The notes beneath the pieces were generated by a model, which saw only the letters and a program-made list of their open reading frames with translations, was not told where the DNA came from and ran no database searches. A program made the position numbers and the translations under genes. Source: a virus. Taken from it: 31,985 nt of DNA. Below, piece after piece: positions 28,930-31,985 of the stretch. The DNA is taken from positions 1-31,985 of the IMG/VR virus record IMGVR_UViG_3300031825_000055; one strand, written 5' to 3'. Position 1 is the first letter of the stretch. Every line of letters begins with the position of its first letter.

Positions 28930-29460
28930 ATCGAATTTGGTTGCTTGGTCGCCCCAACTCGACCATCCCGCGCGGGATTGGCGCGCGAACAATTCGAGGT
29001 AGGGGCCGCCACAAAGAGCCTCGATGCGCTCGTATTGCTCATCAGGCTTCCGGCTATGCTCGCGACGTGGTGCCGTGATCTTCTGACGGACACCCTTGCT
29101 CAACCGCGCAGGCTTCCCGCGCTTGAAGAGGTGGCAGACCTCGACCTCCTGCCGGGTCCAGTAGCCCATGCCCATGCGGCCTTTGTCCCAGACGAACGCC
29201 ACAGAGACAGGCTTGAACCCCCATGCCGCCGCGACCTCGTAGGCGGCTGCCTGAAGGTGAGAAACAGACCACATGAAGAGCAGGCAGTCTTTTGCGGCGG
29301 CGCTCTCGACCGGCAGCGCCTTGATGTCATCGAGAGACATCACGGCATACGGGCCGGTGGACTTCCGAGTAGGAGCGGTGTCCTTGCCGCTGTAGGTTCG
29401 GAAGGACCAAGGTGGGTCAGCAAGGATGGCGCCGAAATTCCCGCTCGGGAGAGCCGTCAT
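28918..29460 (-). CDS. MT-A70-family adenine DNA methyltransferase, 180 aa
   Basis: Transfers methyl from S-adenosylmethionine to N6 of adenine. The catalytic DPPW is at 15-18 (FGAILADPPWSF), followed by YAVMSLDDIKALPV, CLLFMWSVSHLQAAAYEVAAAWGFKPVSVAFVWDK, the substrate-region MGYWTRQEVEVCHLFKRGKP, and the C-terminal PDEQYERIEALCGGPYLELFARQSRAGWSSWGDQ. The length and order are those of small phage MT-A70 (Ime4-like) enzymes. It may protect phage DNA from restriction or mark sites for regulators. It is bounded by 24-bp direct repeats, suggesting that it is a removable cassette. The start directly follows the GapR-like stop (TAGATG). Confidence 0.9.
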   Translation of the reverse strand: MTALPSGNFGAILADPPWSFRTYSGKDTAPTRKSTGPYAVMSLDDIKALPVESAAAKDCLLFMWSVSHLQAAAYEVAAAWGFKPVSVAFVWDKGRMGMGYWTRQEVEVCHLFKRGKPARLSKGVRQKITAPRREHSRKPDEQYERIEALCGGPYLELFARQSRAGWSSWGDQATKFDEAA

Positions 29461-29472
29461 CTACGCAGCCTC
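29449..29472. repeat. 24-bp direct repeat, right copy (GapR-like/MT-A70 junction)
   Basis: Identical to 28906-28929. It spans the end of the GapR-like gene (EAA-stop) and the start of the MT-A70 gene (MTAL). Recombination between the copies would delete the methyltransferase exactly and leave intact stop/start codons. Confidence 0.8.
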
Positions 29473-29787
29473 CTCTGTGATTGGCGCGGGGGCTCTCACC
29501 CCGCTCCCGGCTTCGGCCCCGGATGTCATGGGTTCGCGCGCGTCCCGCGTGTGTGCACGCGAGGCGCTGGCGATTTCCTGCTCGTAAAGGTCGACGATGG
29601 CCTCGAACTCGGAGCGCTCGGACGGGTCTTTCGCCCGGCGCTTTACCAGCTCGCGAATGGCTTTGGTGTCGTAGCCGTTGGCCTTGGCCTCGGCGTACAC
29701 CTCCTTGGCGTCGCTTTCGATTGCGCGCTTTTCCTCGTGGAGGCGCTCGATGCGCTCGATGATGGAGAGGAGTTGCTGGCCTGACAT
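29461..29787 (-). CDS. GapR-like (DUF2312) nucleoid protein, 108 aa
   Basis: GapR of Caulobacter binds overtwisted AT-rich DNA ahead of replication forks and aids topoisomerases. The first 75 residues carry the family pattern: LLSIIERIERLHEEKRAIESDAKEVYAEAKANGYDTKAIRELVKRRAKDPSERSEFEAIVDLYEQ, with the conserved KEVYAEAKANG(Y/F)DTK and basic KRRAKD. The C-terminal 33 residues are a Pro/Ala/Thr-rich extension beyond the normal length. The gene is coupled to the Cro-like gene (TAATG). A phage copy could assist phage replication or compete with the host protein. Confidence 0.85.
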   Translation of the reverse strand: MSGQQLLSIIERIERLHEEKRAIESDAKEVYAEAKANGYDTKAIRELVKRRAKDPSERSEFEAIVDLYEQEIASASRAHTRDAREPMTSGAEAGSGVRAPAPITEEAA

Positions 29788-30020
29788 TACGCTGCCCTCC
29801 CTTCGGAAGGCTTTGCGATGGGCGCGAAGAAGTCCTCAGCCTTGAGCTTCAGACCCTTTTGACGTGCGGAGGCCCTGATGCGGTCCAGCTCAAGCAAGCT
29901 CGGTGCGAGTATTCCTGTCTCCCAGCGGGAGACGGTCGCTTGAGTGACGCCTGCAATCTCCCCGAACTTTGCCTGGGAAACGCGAAAGAGCGTCTTACGG
30001 ATGCGTCGGACATTGTTCAT
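29787..30020 (-). CDS. Cro-like HTH repressor, 77 aa
   Basis: An XRE-family helix-turn-helix: VRRIRKTLFRVSQAKFGEIAGVTQATVSRWETGILAPSLLELDRIR; the core SQAKFGEIAGVTQATVSRWE is standard. The remaining 30 residues are basic and short. The ATG at 30020 is chosen because it lies 7-8 nt past the -10 region, so the mRNA would be leaderless; ATGs at 30026 and 30032 would lie within the promoter. It faces the S24 repressor divergently across a shared control region, exactly the Cro position. Confidence 0.8.
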   Translation of the reverse strand: MNNVRRIRKTLFRVSQAKFGEIAGVTQATVSRWETGILAPSLLELDRIRASARQKGLKLKAEDFFAPIAKPSEGRAA

Positions 30021-30027
30021 GCGCATG

Positions 30028-30057
30028 AGCATATGCGCAGATGCATATCTTCGTCAA
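30028..30057 (-). promoter_or_regulatory. leftward early promoter with embedded operator
   Basis: On the minus strand TTGACG (30057-30052), a 3-nt gap, then an 18-bp palindrome (plus-strand 30031-30048) of form ATATGC-N6-GCATAT whose end merges with a -10 (TATGCT or CATATG). A repressor bound here would cover the spacer and the -10. An identical 18-bp palindrome lies at 30840-30857. Confidence 0.75.
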
Positions 30058-30064
30058 GCGCTGC

Positions 30065-30095
30065 CGCATACGGTGTTTATGCGTTGCGGTATAAT
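30065..30095 (+). promoter_or_regulatory. repressor promoter and second inverted repeat
   Basis: A perfect TATAAT at 30090-30095 lies 6 nt before the repressor ATG at 30102. Upstream is CGCATA-N7-TATGCG (30065-30083), an inverted repeat over the expected -35 region, where no consensus hexamer is seen. The transcript would be leaderless and could be autoregulated or activated by repressor or Cro binding. Confidence 0.65.
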
Positions 30096-30101
30096 CAACC
30101 T

Positions 30102-30737
30102 ATGCTGACAGTTGACGACATCAGACGCGCGCTCGCGATCTACGGCAACCGACAAAAGGCTCTCGCCTATGCGGTTGGCGTCGAACAATCGACGGTTTCA
30201 AGGTGGATTAACAAGGGCGTGATCCCTGATCCCCAACAGCAAGCGAAGATCCGTGAAATTCTCGCGGAAGACGGCAGCGATCGTTTACCTATTCCAATTC
30301 CAATGACGAACGACCACGCTAGCCCTCCACGGCAGGCGGTGTTCGGGACCAACGATCTTCCTGTCTACGCTGCCGTCGAAGGAGGTCCGGGGGAATTGGT
30401 TATCTCAACTGAACCGATTGAATACGTCGCGAGGCCTTGGTACCTCGGCCAGGTCAAGGACGGTTTCGGGGTGATCGTCGTCGGGGAATCGATGAGTCCC
30501 GCCTACAATCCCGGCGAGATGGCTATTGTCCATCCCAAGCTGCCGCCACTCATAGGCAAGACGCACATCTTCTCGCAAGAAGCCGAAGATGGGCAGTTCA
30601 GGGGCTCTATTAAGAAGCTCGTCGGCCAGACGGCCACGGAATGGAAGGTCGAGCAATACAACCCCGCCAGGACGTTCACCCTGTCCAAGGCGGAGTGGCC
30701 TAAGGCCGTCCGCGTAGTCGGCAAATACGAGGGCTAA
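30102..30737 (+). CDS. CI-like repressor with S24 peptidase domain, 211 aa
   Basis: Maintains lysogeny. The N-terminus is a helix-turn-helix DNA-binding domain: IRRALAIYGNRQKALAYAVGVEQSTVSRWINKGVIPD (7-43). The C-terminal half (about 85-205) is a LexA/S24 domain: VVGESMSPAYNPGEMAIVHP with the Ser130 nucleophile candidate, and FRGSIKKLV with Lys171/172 as general base. A clear Ala-Gly cleavage dipeptide is not evident in the segment VYAAVEGGPGE (88-98), so self-cleavage on DNA damage is uncertain. It is divergent to the Cro-like gene. Start is chosen from the TATAAT spacing. Confidence 0.85.
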   Translation: MLTVDDIRRALAIYGNRQKALAYAVGVEQSTVSRWINKGVIPDPQQQAKIREILAEDGSDRLPIPIPMTNDHASPPRQAVFGTNDLPVYAAVEGGPGELVISTEPIEYVARPWYLGQVKDGFGVIVVGESMSPAYNPGEMAIVHPKLPPLIGKTHIFSQEAEDGQFRGSIKKLVGQTATEWKVEQYNPARTFTLSKAEWPKAVRVVGKYEG

Positions 30738-30805
30738 AGCCCCGAATCATCCCCTTTTGGATTGACGCAATGCGGCAATGCAGTCAGATGCATCGCAGCA
30801 ACTAA

Positions 30806-30823
30806 ATATGCACGTCTGCATTT
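30806..30823 (+). promoter_or_regulatory. imperfect operator-like palindrome
   Basis: ATATGC-N6-GCATTT differs from the perfect operator by one base in its half-sites. It lies 34 bp (centre to centre) upstream of the operator at 30840-30857. Such spacing would allow cooperative binding by two repressor dimers. Confidence 0.5.
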
Positions 30824-30830
30824 TCATGGC

Positions 30831-30860
30831 TTGACGTGCATATGCATCTGCGCATATTCT
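30831..30860 (+). promoter_or_regulatory. rightward early promoter with embedded operator
   Basis: TTGACG (30831-30836), three bases, then the palindrome 30840-30857 identical to that of the leftward promoter, ending in a -10 (TATTCT or CATATT). It should drive the gene at 30888 and the following repeat-protein gene, under the same repressor as the leftward operon. Confidence 0.75.
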
Positions 30861-30887
30861 CTCCCTACACCAACGGGAGAGACGGCC

Positions 30888-31334
30888 ATGCCCACCACGC
30901 AAATCGAAAAGCTCCTGCCCAAGGCGATGTACCGCTACTGGTCCGCTGAGGGCGGCACGGTCGAAGGCGTCAAGGCGGTTCTGGCTCTCGCGCTCGGCGT
31001 CAAGCCGAAGACCGCGATGGTCCCCTCGCAGATCGTCTCATTCGAGATCGAGGACTGTGAGCTGAACGTCGGCCCGGTCGCGCTCTGCGCTGCCTGGAGC
31101 CTCGCCATCGAAGGTGACGGGCACGAGTTCGAAATCACTCACGTCTGGGTCGAGGGAAAGCGCGCCGACGATTTCGAGCGCTCTTTGGCTCAGCGCTGGT
31201 TCGATGGCGATCTGGCGACGGGTAAGCTGTCCCGCGTTCGCAAAGCCTATTCCAACCACCTCGCAGACCGCACGCCGGACGATGATGCCGATGACCGCGG
31301 CTGCCATCAGTTCCACCAGTCGAGGGCTGCATAA
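30888..31334 (+). CDS. early rightward hypothetical protein, 148 aa
   Basis: Start at 30888 (MPTTQIEKLLPKAMYRYW) follows the promoter at 30831-30860 and a GGGAGAGA site. The product has a helical N-terminus, then GVKPKTAMVPSQIVSFEIEDCELNVGPVALCAAWSLAIEG, and an acidic C-terminal tail (ADRTPDDDADDRG). No catalytic motif is visible. It is directly adjacent to the repeat-protein gene (TAAATG), suggesting functional or regulatory linkage. Function unknown. Confidence 0.7.
   Translation: MPTTQIEKLLPKAMYRYWSAEGGTVEGVKAVLALALGVKPKTAMVPSQIVSFEIEDCELNVGPVALCAAWSLAIEGDGHEFEITHVWVEGKRADDFERSLAQRWFDGDLATGKLSRVRKAYSNHLADRTPDDDADDRGCHQFHQSRAA

Positions 31335-31985
<651 letters not shown>

Noticed and set aside
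30731-30742. Short GGGC-TAAA-GCCC hairpin as the repressor terminator
   Set aside because: Only four pairs, overlapping the stop codon, with a distant TTTT; too weak to call.

Overview
The window reads as most of a temperate, P22-like podovirus (or prophage) of an alphaproteobacterium, probably a Hyphomicrobiales host. Supporting this are the high GC content, a complete leftward virion module in P22 order but with an N4-gp56-type coat protein, an S24-type repressor facing a small Cro-like gene, and several regulators typical of alphaproteobacteria (GcrA-like, GapR/DUF2312-like). No integrase, rRNA, tRNA or CRISPR array was seen, so lysogeny is inferred from the repressor alone.

Layout. (1) 1-2403, plus strand: a tightly overlapping string of small genes of unknown function, 5'-incomplete at the window edge and ending in two tiny membrane proteins. 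(2) 2409-2441: a UUCG hairpin with a T-tract on the minus strand, ending the leftward late transcript where it meets the plus-strand genes. (3) 2531-4437, minus: lysis cassette (GH19-type endolysin, 65-aa protein, 3-TM holin candidate, small membrane proteins). (4) 4541-5602, plus: a family 2 glycosyltransferase in antisense orientation, a likely moron. (5) 5599-8342, minus: tail appendage proteins and a collar-domain fibre. (6) 8613-15925, minus: three ejection-type virion proteins, an HNH-AP2 endonuclease, and tail proteins including a gp10-like stabilisation protein. (7) 15978-22743, minus: decoration-like protein, coat, scaffold, portal, TerL and TerS. (8) 22761-22977: a leader with a candidate promoter and two mutually exclusive hairpins. 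(9) 22995-28524, minus: early/replication genes (replication-like proteins, HNH, RusA, GcrA-like, DnaA domain IV-like). (10) 28733-30020, minus: two tiny membrane proteins, an MT-A70 methyltransferase flanked by 24-bp direct repeats, a GapR-like protein and the Cro-like regulator. (11) 30028-30860: the immunity region, in which an identical 18-bp palindrome sits between the -35 and -10 of two early promoters, one leftward and one rightward. (12) 30888-31985, plus: a 148-aa gene and a gene whose product becomes a pure Ser-Gln-Val-X tetrapeptide array (34 units) that runs off the window.

How it may work together. The repressor (30102-30737) probably binds the shared palindromes and silences both early operons. 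When it is lifted, the leftward operon would supply the Cro-like protein, GapR-like and MT-A70 proteins, then the DnaA-like, GcrA-like and replication/recombination functions. The late genes from terS to the lysis cassette follow on the same strand, punctuated by short GC-rich hairpins with T-tracts just upstream of several start codons. The rightward early operon includes the SQVX repeat protein. The most striking features are that array, the set of proteins resembling Caulobacter-type cell-cycle regulators, and the repeat-bounded methyltransferase cassette.
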